From Nitrospirota bacterium (GTDB lineage Bacteria; Nitrospirota; Thermodesulfovibrionia; Thermodesulfovibrionales; UBA9159), in the NCBI GenBank assembly GCA_021790195.1, contig JAJYIF010000012.1, forward strand, positions 34,502 through 98,501: a stretch of DNA of 64,000 nt, in the 5' to 3' direction. Shown here piece by piece: positions 56,026 through 64,000 of this stretch (the stretch's first letter is position 1; each line of letters opens with the position of its first letter). The position numbers and the translations under genes were made by a program. Below the pieces are notes generated by a model. That model was not told the DNA's origin, made no database searches, and saw nothing but the letters and a program-made list of their open reading frames with translations.

Positions 56026-57117
56026 CTATCCTCGCACAGATAAAATGGAACGGAGTTTCGCGACGATCTCCTCTATTTTCCGGAGGGACGTGTTTGTCAA
56101 CGTACTGACATCGAGTTTATCAAGCCAGTTAAGGAAGTTCCTCAATTTATCGTCAACTGATCTGATCGCCTTTTTTTCCATGAGGATTGCTTGGACTTCG
56201 TCCATCTTAACACCCTTAGACTCAAGTAACATATTCCAACAGTGTTCGTCTTGTATGCACCGCACCATAGGCTCGACCTGTTTGAAGTTCTTAAACCTAT
56301 CGTTCAACATCATAATGAAGAACAGGCCTTTCACCTTTGGGACTTCTTCTTCGTTTAAGGCACCCCTACCCCTATAAGCTTTGTTATAGAACTCCCAAAA
56401 ATACAGGAACTTACCCTGTACGATCTGTCTTCTCTTCAGTTTTTCTTTCTTCCCCTTACCGGCGTCAATAAATTCGTCCGCCAGCTCTAATGATAGGAGG
56501 TAATCATCAACTTCTCTCTTGTCCACAGAATAAACATCGAGGATCTCCTTGTAGATACTGTCCTTGTCTACCCCCTGACTCTCAAGGGCACTATAGAAGT
56601 CCTTAATGACTTTTGCCTTGACATCCAGAGTCCACTGCACTCTGTAATCATCTACAAAATTTGCCTCGGCAAGTATCTTTTGGATCGTCCTCGCGTCAGT
56701 GTCCTCCTTCTTGACAACATAGGCAGAGATATTCTTTAGGACATCTGGAAGACCCTTCTTCTTTTCCTCCGCTTCGTACTGGATCAATTTGCAGGCGAAA
56801 TACCGTCTATTCCCGTCCAAGAGTGTGCCGTCCTGGAGGACAATAAGCGGTACACGGACACCATTTTTCTTGATCGAAGTCGCTAAATCCGCAAGTTTCA
56901 AACGTGGCTGGTCAGCGAGGAACTCAATAATTTCTTTCTCGGGGATTTTATCCAGTTTCTTATCAAATTTGCCTTCGAGTAGATCGAAATCGAGCACGTT
57001 CCTTGCGTTGGCTGGCCAGAACCTGATGCTGTCTATATGGAGTCGCTTCGGATAAACGTCTATCCAGATGTTGTGGAATAATTGTTTTTCTGGTGGAATG
57101 CCCTTTAGGTCTATCAT
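56026..57117 (-). CDS. ParB/Srx-superfamily protein A
   Basis: A 363-residue protein. Residues 75-120 carry a ParB N-terminal-like nucleotide-binding core: LADLATSIKKNGVRVPLIVLQDGTLLDGNRRYFACKLI, with DGNRR at 101-105 in place of the ParB G-E-R-R box. The rest is helical, ending LNWLDKLDVSTLTNTSLRKIEEIVAKLRSIL. It is paralogous to the protein at 60152-61432. ParB-family proteins hydrolyse CTP and clamp DNA; some relatives are nucleases. ATG 57117 is preferred over a longer frame from 57252. Confidence 0.75.
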   Translation of the reverse strand: MIDLKGIPPEKQLFHNIWIDVYPKRLHIDSIRFWPANARNVLDFDLLEGKFDKKLDKIPEKEIIEFLADQPRLKLADLATSIKKNGVRVPLIVLQDGTLLDGNRRYFACKLIQYEAEEKKKGLPDVLKNISAYVVKKEDTDARTIQKILAEANFVDDYRVQWTLDVKAKVIKDFYSALESQGVDKDSIYKEILDVYSVDKREVDDYLLSLELADEFIDAGKGKKEKLKRRQIVQGKFLYFWEFYNKAYRGRGALNEEEVPKVKGLFFIMMLNDRFKNFKQVEPMVRCIQDEHCWNMLLESKGVKMDEVQAILMEKKAIRSVDDKLRNFLNWLDKLDVSTLTNTSLRKIEEIVAKLRSILSVRG

Positions 57118-57435
57118 ATTAGTCCCTAAAATATACTTTCTCAGCAAGGCAGTAGTCAAGCAGAAGCCGATCCCTCTCGATACCGATATCCTAGTCGGCT
57201 GCATACTCCAACCTACAACCGTCGATGTTTCGTCCTGTAGACTGGGAAGCAATTAACTTCTACAACCGTCCAACTGAGTTTCAGCGCAAAATAACACATC
57301 TGCCTTGACACCCCCAGTCGCAGGGGGTATAAAATCATATTGATACTACGCGTAGCATGAATATTTAGAGAGGGACGTAGCGTAGGCCAAGATCTGGCTG
57401 AAAACTACTCTTACCTGATTAATGCAACAAACGAT
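57118..57435. other. Divergent regulatory gap
   Basis: About 320 bases between the divergent ParB-like A and Mrr-like genes. Only a ctacgcgtag palindrome at about 57341-57350 stands out; no gene is supported. Confidence 0.4.
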
Positions 57436-58068
57436 ATGACATGGCAAGAATACCAAGAAGCTGTAGCCCTTCTGTACGAGCAACTTGACAGCTTGGGCTC
57501 CGTCCAGCGAAATGTAGCGCTCCCTGACAAGGTGACCGGACAGCCGCGGCAGATCGACGTACTCATTGAGATCGAGGCTTATGGGCACAAGATAAGCATA
57601 GTTGTCGACGCAAAGTTCCACGCGGAGAAACTGGACGTAAAAGATATTGAAGGAGTCCTAGCGTTAGCGGATGCGGTCCGAGCGTCTCAAGCTGTAATCG
57701 TAGCTGCCAATGGTTGGACCGAGCCCGCCGCGGCGAAGGCTGAGTTCCAGAATTGCACGTTAAGGCTATTGACCCTTGAAGATGCTTTGGACTTATTGGT
57801 CCCGGACAAGTGGGAAATGTGCCCAAGCTGTAAGAAGGATTGCATAGTCCTAGACATGGACGGTATAACCCCGTACGGCGGCGGTTGGCTCTGGTGGCTC
57901 GCTGGAAGGTGCCGTGCGTGTAAATACGGTTTCATTTGGTGCCAGGACTGCGGCGAGAACCTCGAATTGCCCTTCAATGGAGAGGCGGTGTGCGGCTGCG
58001 GACATATTTGGCAATCCACCGAGCAGGGACTGTTCATCCATTTCAATGCGGTGGAAGACGAAGAGTAA
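57436..58068 (+). CDS. Mrr-like restriction endonuclease with zinc ribbons
   Basis: A 210-residue protein. Residues 1-115 form a PD-(D/E)XK nuclease of the Mrr_cat type: WQEYQEAVALLYEQLG-like helix, D41 in GQPRQIDVLIEI, and D58-x-K60 in VVDAKFH. The C-terminal 90 residues hold three or four CxxC pairs (CPSCKKDC, CRACKYG, CQDCGE, CGCGH), probably zinc ribbons for DNA or protein contact. Mrr enzymes often cut modified DNA, which is relevant beside a C5 methyltransferase. It stands alone between divergent genes. Confidence 0.85.
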   Translation: MTWQEYQEAVALLYEQLDSLGSVQRNVALPDKVTGQPRQIDVLIEIEAYGHKISIVVDAKFHAEKLDVKDIEGVLALADAVRASQAVIVAANGWTEPAAAKAEFQNCTLRLLTLEDALDLLVPDKWEMCPSCKKDCIVLDMDGITPYGGGWLWWLAGRCRACKYGFIWCQDCGENLELPFNGEAVCGCGHIWQSTEQGLFIHFNAVEDEE

Positions 58069-58206
58069 CCTTAAACACTCGCACGATCACTTCTGTAAGC
58101 CTTAACAGGGGAGGAGCTCAGTGTTGAAGTTTACCAGCCAGCTGAGCCACGTAGGTCTCGTTTGACAAGAAATCTGAGATTAGCTGCCACATAAAAAGCT
58201 GGAAGT

Positions 58207-58911
58207 TCAGGACTTTCCCTTACTTAATACATGTTTTTGCCCATAACGTGAGAATTTCAATATCGGACAGATGTTACATTTCGGAAACCGTTCCGAACAA
58301 ATAGCCCTCCCATGCGCAACCATATTCACATGTAAAGAGTAGCGCAGTTCCTTAGGGATCATGCCTTGGAGCCTATCTGCCACCTTGTCGCTGTACTTTG
58401 TCCCCGGACGGATCCAGCCTAATCTCCTCACAATCCGGAAGCAGTGAGCGTCTACAGGGAAGACTTTCCTATCAAAGGAGTAAAGCATTATGCACCGGGC
58501 CGATTTCTTACCAAGGCCCGGAAGGGAACATAGGTAACCTTCCATCGTCGTGTCTTCGTACACCCTTAGTGGTTCCAAGGAAACCTTACCGAAATCCATT
58601 TTCAATCTGCGGAGGATTCTCTTGAGGTTAGCGGCCTTTTGATTGGAGAGACCAGCATTAAAGAGAGCTTTTGCAATTTCCTTCTGGGGGGCCTCATATA
58701 CATCCTCCCATCTGGGGAACACCCTCTTGAAACCAGCATATACTCTACCGAAACTAGGGCCTGTCGTCCTTAGAGATAGTTGGATGTACAGCAACTCGTT
58801 TAAGGGGTTCTTCTTATTACCGAGTCGTGGAGAATGGTAAGCATCTTCGAGTAACTTGTTTATAGCGAAGATATTCTTATTTATTTTCATGGCATTATCC
58901 GAGAAGTTCAT
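58207..58911 (-). CDS. Endonuclease III / Mig-like DNA glycosylase
   Basis: A 234-residue HhH-GPD glycosylase. The helix-hairpin-helix is LPGLGKKSA (130-138) with catalytic-type K135/K136, and the catalytic Asp is D154 in PVDAHCFRIVRRLG. GLSNQKAANLKRI resembles the same segment in the thymine-mismatch glycosylase Mig. The FeS loop has C205, C212 and C215 in correct spacing, but the fourth ligand position (221) is Ser. ATG 58911 is preferred because the longer frame overlaps the divergent sigma-like gene. Confidence 0.85.
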   Translation of the reverse strand: MNFSDNAMKINKNIFAINKLLEDAYHSPRLGNKKNPLNELLYIQLSLRTTGPSFGRVYAGFKRVFPRWEDVYEAPQKEIAKALFNAGLSNQKAANLKRILRRLKMDFGKVSLEPLRVYEDTTMEGYLCSLPGLGKKSARCIMLYSFDRKVFPVDAHCFRIVRRLGWIRPGTKYSDKVADRLQGMIPKELRYSLHVNMVAHGRAICSERFPKCNICPILKFSRYGQKHVLSKGKS

Positions 58912-58965
58912 AATATTATACGTTTGGGAGATGACTAAAGTGAATGCCGCGCTGCTGACCAATGG

Positions 58966-60042
58966 GTGGAGGACAGCAAATGTGGTATATGTAACAGCGA
59001 AACGTCTAAGGAAGTATTCCAGGAAAAGGAGCGGCAGGGCGGGGGAACACGTTGGCTGCTGAGAAGGGGTCTTGTGACTAAAGAGAGTGGTCGAGAGTCT
59101 ATTTATAAATTTATCCATCTGTCTCTTAATGAGCGCCTGAAGGCGTATTGGAGAGAAGGTATGTTCGCCATTTTCTGGGGGACTGTCTACGACGAGGTCA
59201 TTCCAGCGCTGAGTGCCTACTTAATGGGGAAGTTCCGTTTAACCCTTGAGGATAGCGAAGATTGCATTTCCGAAGCGCTCGAAGGCTTGGCTGCCCGCCA
59301 AGAGGAAGATCCCAAAAAGGTCGGGTACCCTCGGAGGTATATCTGGCAAAGCGCGATCTACTCTGCTATCGATCTCATAAAGGAACGGAACAAAGCGGCA
59401 GATATCCAGCGGAAGCTACTGTGTGAACAACTGGTAAATAGGGGGAAACACAACCATAGGGTCATCACGAGTGAAGCCACTGAAATCAGCAACAGAGGGG
59501 GTTCCGATGACAGACCACTTCACGAGCCTTGCACTCCCCAGTGTGATACCGCCATGGAGGATGTGCCGTCCATAACAGAATGCCCCTCTCAGGCGGCGGC
59601 ACAGGACAATCCGGCCGAACCGCAAGAGGATAATCTTATGGGTGGTGAGGTAGTGGGTGCATTTCAGGATTCTCCTAATGAAGACATCTCGGCGGAATCG
59701 GCCTGCTGTGTTATTGAGGGCCTATTCGAAGACATAGAAGCCGAAGAACCTTGGGCAGTGACCGTAGTTTCCGAAGCGCTGACTCACTTAACCCCTTCGG
59801 AAAGGAGAGTCATCGAAGCGGTCCTGATGTTCGGTCCCGATTATGATTCACGCACTGCGAAGAATGATATTGAGATATCCCCGACAGCTTTCCGGCAATA
59901 CAAGCATAGGGCATACCACAGACTCAGGGAAATAATCCCTAAAATTATGAAGGATCGGGGCATAGCATTCAGGCGCCATCCCGAGACGACTTCGGTTATA
60001 TCTCCGAGGCGGTCCGAATTCCCATCAGATGACGACGAGTAA
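58966..60042 (+). CDS. Sigma-70-like factor with N-terminal Cys pair
   Basis: A 358-residue protein. Region 2-like helices (SEDCISEALEGLAARQEEDPKKVGYPRRYIWQSAIYSAIDLIKERNKA) are followed by a long, acidic, low-complexity linker, then region 4 (LTPSERRVIEAVLMFGPDYDSRTAKNDIEISPTAFRQYKHRAYHRLREI). A CGIC pair near residue 6 may bind metal. The layout is ECF-like with an unusually long linker. The GTG start at 58966 is the only good choice. It heads the sigma-ParB-helicase-nuclease operon. Confidence 0.7.
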   Translation: MEDSKCGICNSETSKEVFQEKERQGGGTRWLLRRGLVTKESGRESIYKFIHLSLNERLKAYWREGMFAIFWGTVYDEVIPALSAYLMGKFRLTLEDSEDCISEALEGLAARQEEDPKKVGYPRRYIWQSAIYSAIDLIKERNKAADIQRKLLCEQLVNRGKHNHRVITSEATEISNRGGSDDRPLHEPCTPQCDTAMEDVPSITECPSQAAAQDNPAEPQEDNLMGGEVVGAFQDSPNEDISAESACCVIEGLFEDIEAEEPWAVTVVSEALTHLTPSERRVIEAVLMFGPDYDSRTAKNDIEISPTAFRQYKHRAYHRLREIIPKIMKDRGIAFRRHPETTSVISPRRSEFPSDDDE

Positions 60043-60151
60043 GCTTGCTATTAGGATGGACTTTATGAGGACCGGCCGTCACGTCCTCCGGGTAATGTAA
60101 CGCCCTCAAGACTAAGTAAGTAAAGATGACCTTAAGGAGGGACACTGCAAT

Positions 60152-61432
60152 ATGAAAGAACAGATAACGGTAGAGATGGGAGAATGGCCTCAAATATTAC
60201 AGCGGTACGTTAATGAACAAAAGGTCTTGCAGCCTGAGTATATACCTCGTAGAGTGCTGAAGAAGTTCCATGAAATCCAAGTCACTGTATGGAACGGGTT
60301 TGTTCACTTCAGCGATATCGAAGGTTACGTTGAGAACATAAGGCTGAAGTATTTCTTGAACAGGTGGCGCGCCAGACGGAACAGTCCCACTCTAAACCCA
60401 TCGAGCGAGGACATCTACGAAATAATGCTGGAAGCCGATAATGAAGAGCTAAAGGAATCGAAGCGTCCTTTCCATGTCGAAAGGATCGCAGATAACATCG
60501 CTAAGAACGGCATTCAAGAGCCCGTTGTGGTCTTTTCCAGCGGTAATGGCAAGGCAGAACTTTGGGATGGCAATCGCCGTTTCTATGGGACAATGCATAT
60601 CATGAAGAATCCGGCCCTTGAAAAATATAGGGCACAGGCTATGTGGATCCCCGCGTACGTCTTGACACCTAGCGGAGACCCGGAGCATGACCAACAGTTA
60701 AAGCACTGTGTTATTACCGAGCTGAATTTTGTGGAGAAAGACTTTATCCCATGGCCGGCTTACGTCAAAGCAGAACAGATCTACAACAAGTTCATGAAGC
60801 AAATAGCTGCCGACCCTACCGATCCCACGTTATCACGGGTTGCAAAACAGCAATTAGCGCAGGAGTACGGACTGAAGGGATGGCGTCAGGCTGACAGATG
60901 GATTAAGATGTACGACCTCGCGATGCAGTTCAAGGAGTACCACGAAGAGGAGCACTCCCGCGAGAGTACAGAGGTGGACCTGAAGATCCAAGACAGGTTC
61001 GAGTATTTCGATGAATTGAGTAAGGCCGGCGTATGGGGTGCTCTTAAAAGCGATCCGGAAGCACGCGACGAGGTCTTTGGATGGCTCTGGGATGAGAAGT
61101 TTAAGGCGTTTGCTGACGTCAGGATGGTCCCTAAGATATTGACAGACCCCGTCGCACGCAGGCAGGCGAACGCCGACGATTCAGAGAGCGTAAAGCGTGC
61201 GATACAGACGGTTATTGCAAACGACCCCGTAAGAGTAAAGGATAAAGAGGCGGCAAACGAGAAGATAGCACAATTTGCGGAATGGCTGGACTCTTTCAAA
61301 CGTGAAGATTTCCGGCAGTTAACCGTTACGTCTCTGCAGAAACTCAGACATATCCTGGATGACGTGGTCAAGCTTTTGAGCGGTCTCCTCGAATCGGACG
61401 GACCGGGAGCTACAGAGAGTGACCGTACGTAG
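60152..61432 (+). CDS. ParB/Srx-superfamily protein B
   Basis: A 426-residue paralogue of ParB-like protein A. RIADNIAKNGIQEPVVVFSSGNGKAELWDGNRRFYG holds the DGNRR box at 139-143, and the C-terminus AEWLDSFKREDFRQLTVTSLQKLRHIL mirrors that of protein A. It has a longer N-terminus and an insertion rich in Trp and Tyr. AAGGAGGGA precedes the ATG. It overlaps the helicase gene by 14 bases, so a stoichiometric complex is plausible. Confidence 0.78.
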   Translation: MKEQITVEMGEWPQILQRYVNEQKVLQPEYIPRRVLKKFHEIQVTVWNGFVHFSDIEGYVENIRLKYFLNRWRARRNSPTLNPSSEDIYEIMLEADNEELKESKRPFHVERIADNIAKNGIQEPVVVFSSGNGKAELWDGNRRFYGTMHIMKNPALEKYRAQAMWIPAYVLTPSGDPEHDQQLKHCVITELNFVEKDFIPWPAYVKAEQIYNKFMKQIAADPTDPTLSRVAKQQLAQEYGLKGWRQADRWIKMYDLAMQFKEYHEEEHSRESTEVDLKIQDRFEYFDELSKAGVWGALKSDPEARDEVFGWLWDEKFKAFADVRMVPKILTDPVARRQANADDSESVKRAIQTVIANDPVRVKDKEAANEKIAQFAEWLDSFKREDFRQLTVTSLQKLRHILDDVVKLLSGLLESDGPGATESDRT

Positions 61433-63209
61433 AGTAGCCATAAGTACGGGCCCGACCGAGTCAACGGTAACCATCAGTGCGCTGGGGGGGACCTCATTGC
61501 GCTCTGTCGAAAGAGTCCTATCCGCCGCTGGAGTGACTGGGCATATCGTAAGGACTAGCAAGAAAGTGTACTTGACTGCATCGGATTTCTCGAAGTCCCG
61601 TGATGCGTTCCGCGGCTGGGATCTGGAAATAGACGGCAAAATAGAAAGATGTGTGACCTTACTTGCAAGAGCTACAGACGACATAATAAGACAGAAAGAA
61701 GTCATTGAAGATATCCTCGGAAAGAACCCCTCTGCGACTGCCATAGACTGTATCCCAGACCTCGTCCGTTTGGACGCACATCAGGTCCAAGCAGTCGCTG
61801 TAGCGACCCATCCAGAAATAAAGGGACTTTGTCTCTTCGATGAGCAGGGGTTAGGTAAAACCGTTATGACGTTAGCTGCATACCATATGCTTAAACAGGC
61901 CGGCGATGTCACGAGGTTACTCGTAATAGCGCCTAAGAACGTAGTATTTGAATGGGTGAGAGATACGGAAAGGTTCTTTGGGAGTAAGTATATGGCGAAA
62001 CCCGTAGTCGGTACAAAAAGGGAGAAGAGGCAAGGGTTAAACGTCCATGCCGATATATATATCACGAACTTCGAAACGACTGTGACTCTATACTACAGGT
62101 TACGTGACCTACTCGAAGCGGAACAGGGCAAGATCCTCCTGGTCGTTGATGAAAGCTTCTTTGTAAAGAACCCGGGAGCTCGGCGCACCCGCGCGATCAA
62201 AGGTCTACGCAAGTCCGTTGAAAGATGTATCGTATTGTGTGGGACCCCCGCTCCGAACAGCCCCCACGACATCGTCGAGCAATTCAATATCGCCGACGGC
62301 GGGGTTGCTTTCAACGGGGTTTCACTCCCGAAAGAACGGGAGGAAGCGCGTCCGGTTGTTCAGAGCATTATAAGAGAACGCGGTTTGTTCATCAGGCGGC
62401 TCAAACAAGACGTATTGCCAGACCTGCCAGGCAAGACTTTTCACAGGCTGCTCCTCCGCATGCAGACCGAGCAGGAGGCGGTGTACAAGGCCGCCTTAAG
62501 AGAATACATTCAAGGGCTCAGGTCCGTTAGTGAAATGACCTTTAGGAAGCAGTTGGGGACCTTTATGGCCAGACGCTTTGCGCTCTTACAGATATGCACG
62601 ACACCTGCGTCTGTCGTCACCGGTTACACAGAAGTGCCAGCCAAGATATTGGCATTAGACTCAATACTGGACGAACTAATCTTGAAACAGAAAGAGAAGG
62701 TTATCGTATGGTCTTTTTTCACTGCATCTCTAGATAACATCTACAAGAGATATGCACGGTTCCACCCTATTAGGTTCGACGGTACGATAGTCAACCCGAT
62801 AGATAGAAAGAACGCCGTCAGGGACTTCCAAGAGGACGACCGGAGCATGTTGTTTGTAGCAAACCCCGCGGCGGCAGGAGCGGGCCTAACTTTGCATAGA
62901 GCAAGGTATGCAATATACGAGTCTCTCCCTGTTCAGGCAGCACACTACTTTCAGAGTCTGGACCGCATCCATAGGCGAGGGCAGTTGCGCCCAGTGGAAT
63001 ATTTGGTCCTTCTCTGCGACCGCACCATAGAACTTAACGAATACGAACGGTTGGTCAAGAAAGAGAAGTCTGCTCACAAGCTCTTAGGCGACGTAGCAGC
63101 CGAGCTCGTTACTCGTACGGCGTTACTCCAGGAAGCAGTAGAGGCAGCGCACCTAGTGGGTCTCCTGGGGAGCGGCGAGATCAGACCAGAGGGGGGTAGA
63201 GATGCATAA
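61419..63209 (+). CDS. SNF2-type DNA helicase/translocase
   Basis: A 596-residue superfamily-2 ATPase. Motif I is DEQGLGKTVMT (141-151), motif II DESF (244-247), motif III GTPAPNS (275-281), and the C-terminal lobe has FVANPAAAGAGLTLH and motif VI DRIHRRGQLRPV. The first 120 residues are a unique N-terminal domain. SNF2 enzymes translocate on duplex DNA, as in DISARM and type I/III-like restriction. The start is GTG 61419, inside the end of the ParB-like gene. Confidence 0.93.
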   Translation: MTVRRVAISTGPTESTVTISALGGTSLRSVERVLSAAGVTGHIVRTSKKVYLTASDFSKSRDAFRGWDLEIDGKIERCVTLLARATDDIIRQKEVIEDILGKNPSATAIDCIPDLVRLDAHQVQAVAVATHPEIKGLCLFDEQGLGKTVMTLAAYHMLKQAGDVTRLLVIAPKNVVFEWVRDTERFFGSKYMAKPVVGTKREKRQGLNVHADIYITNFETTVTLYYRLRDLLEAEQGKILLVVDESFFVKNPGARRTRAIKGLRKSVERCIVLCGTPAPNSPHDIVEQFNIADGGVAFNGVSLPKEREEARPVVQSIIRERGLFIRRLKQDVLPDLPGKTFHRLLLRMQTEQEAVYKAALREYIQGLRSVSEMTFRKQLGTFMARRFALLQICTTPASVVTGYTEVPAKILALDSILDELILKQKEKVIVWSFFTASLDNIYKRYARFHPIRFDGTIVNPIDRKNAVRDFQEDDRSMLFVANPAAAGAGLTLHRARYAIYESLPVQAAHYFQSLDRIHRRGQLRPVEYLVLLCDRTIELNEYERLVKKEKSAHKLLGDVAAELVTRTALLQEAVEAAHLVGLLGSGEIRPEGGRDA

Positions 63210-63630
63210 GTGCAATCCTGGGATCGAACACGAAAGGCGCAAAGAAATGCTCGAAACAATTGCGACGCTCTCCGGCTACGATAAAGACTTCAGCGGGCGT
63301 CTGCCAGATGGGACGCAGCCCGACGTGCTTAGGGTCGATCCGCTGTGCGGGTCGATATTCTTGGGGGAAGCCAAAGACACTGAAGCTCCTGGCTGTGCGG
63401 AAACATTCGGAAGACTTTCTAATTATATGAGTTGGTTTCGTTTACTTACCGGTGAAAAGCGAGGTTCGACATTCGTCGTCTGCTTCGGTGAAGAATCACA
63501 TGAGAATGGGTGGAAAAACATGCTATCCGACTTAGCCGAAAAGGTTGGGTTCGTTGATTTTAAAGTGGAAACCATAGAAGTTGAAGAACAGGCTTTTTTT
63601 GTATGGGTAAAGCTGGGCCAGAGAACATGA
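63202..63630 (+). CDS. Small PD-(D/E)XK-type nuclease-like protein
   Basis: A 142-residue protein overlapping the helicase gene by eight bases. D41 in QPDVLRVDP and E56-A-K58 in IFLGEAKD give a D-(x14)-E-x-K pattern on beta-strands, the PD-(D/E)XK core. The rest (FGRLSNYMSWFRLLTGEKRGSTFVVCFGEESHENGWKNML) is alpha/beta. It probably supplies the cutting activity for the helicase. Confidence 0.7.
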   Translation: MHKCNPGIEHERRKEMLETIATLSGYDKDFSGRLPDGTQPDVLRVDPLCGSIFLGEAKDTEAPGCAETFGRLSNYMSWFRLLTGEKRGSTFVVCFGEESHENGWKNMLSDLAEKVGFVDFKVETIEVEEQAFFVWVKLGQRT

Positions 63631-63682
63631 TCGAAAAACAGATCACGATTAACTGAAATATTACTTTCCGGCTATGAAGAAT

Positions 63683-63880
63683 CTACCCTTTAACTGTTAT
63701 AGTGTATTTGCCCATTTTCAATACTTGATCTTTGATTTTAGGAAGCCTTCTGAGAAGGGGTGAATCTTTCCCTAACGCATCACAGAAGTCGTTCAAAGAA
63801 GTCTTCAAATGAGGACTTTCTGACGTAAGTCTCATAATTTGTCGCCACGAACACCACAAGGCTCGCCTATCAGGTGTCAT
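63683..63880 (-). CDS. Hypothetical fragment at an IS boundary
   Basis: A 65-residue frame whose ATG (63880) lies in the IS end, so its 5' part may have been replaced. The sequence (LTSESPHLKTSLNDFCDALGKDSPLLRRLPKIKDQVLKMGKYTITVKG) is protein-like but unrecognised. It is probably a C-terminal fragment. Confidence 0.3.
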   Translation of the reverse strand: MTPDRRALWCSWRQIMRLTSESPHLKTSLNDFCDALGKDSPLLRRLPKIKDQVLKMGKYTITVKG

Positions 63881-64000
63881 TTTTCAGCTGCATTCCCCCA
63901 CCTGGTTTTCAGGGTCATTCCCCCAGGTGCAGCATCCTATCCTCGATTTTTTAGCATAGGTTGTAGAACATAATCAAGCCTGTGCCTTTCTTTTTCTCTG
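63875..64000 (+). mobile_element. Terminus of an IS21-like element (cut by window end)
   Basis: Begins TGTCAT at 63875, followed by two copies of cattccccca in similar context (about 63891 and 63915), the multiple terminal repeats typical of IS21-family ends. No istA start is reached before the window ends. Confidence 0.55.

Noticed and set aside
53550..63630. Assignment to DISARM, Dpd, Dnd, Ssp or BREX
   Set aside because: SNF2, ParB-like and methyltransferase genes are shared features, but DrmABC, DpdA, DndCD, SspBCD and PglZ/BrxC proteins are all absent.

Overview
The window looks like a chromosomal segment from a free-living, probably anaerobic bacterium of the Nitrospirota or a deltaproteobacterial-like lineage. 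That placement is inferred from gene order, AGG/AAG/GTC-rich codon use, a YacL-type PIN-TRAM protein beside ispD-ispF, short-form ThiC and the dispersed intergenic repeats. It was not tested by alignment.

Bases 1-16,000 are ordinary core chromosome near the replication origin. They hold parA (cut by the left edge), two perfect parS sites flanking a hicAB toxin-antitoxin pair, rsmG-mnmG, ispF-ispD-PIN/TRAM, an HtrA protease, an aminotransferase-serA-purA-PilZ-comF run and a membrane metallophosphoesterase. Bases 16,000-31,600 mix a small metal-binding protein, a TIGR01212 radical SAM protein, a low-GC surface gene pair, a TPP-riboswitch thiamin operon (thiS-thiG-thiE-thiC), a leuB-like dehydrogenase, a phospholipase-B-like lipoprotein, a CGGC protein, a hotdog thioesterase, tatA, a promoter-driven structured RNA candidate and envelope proteins.

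Bases 31,600-44,400 are an accessory zone. It contains RAYT-type repeat debris, a PIN toxin remnant with DUF2442, an AraC/aldo-keto reductase/alcohol dehydrogenase redox cluster ending in a truncated flavodoxin, IS21 and IS3 remnants, an MBL hydrolase, an HD-GYP-like protein, a Janus/Ocnus-like protein and an orphan MbcA/ParS-type antitoxin. Bases 44,459-50,592 form a complete Tn7-like transposition operon (tnsA, tnsB/tniA, tnsC/tniB, tniQ), transcribed leftwards from a repeat-bearing region at about 50,780-50,842.

Bases 51,157-63,630 are a dense defence-like island. It starts with a diadenylate-cyclase-like (DAC-domain) protein and a sigma-like factor. Then come a cytosine-5 DNA methyltransferase with an 11-bp inverted repeat over its start codon, a prephenate-dehydratase-fold protein paired with a ParB-like protein, an Mrr-like nuclease with zinc ribbons, and an endonuclease-III/Mig-like glycosylase. 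The island ends with a tightly coupled operon of a second sigma-like factor, a paralogous ParB-like protein, an SNF2-type helicase and a small PD-(D/E)XK-type nuclease. I match this set to no system I know by name and propose it as the main candidate for an undescribed modification-linked defence system. The window closes inside the end of an IS21-like element.
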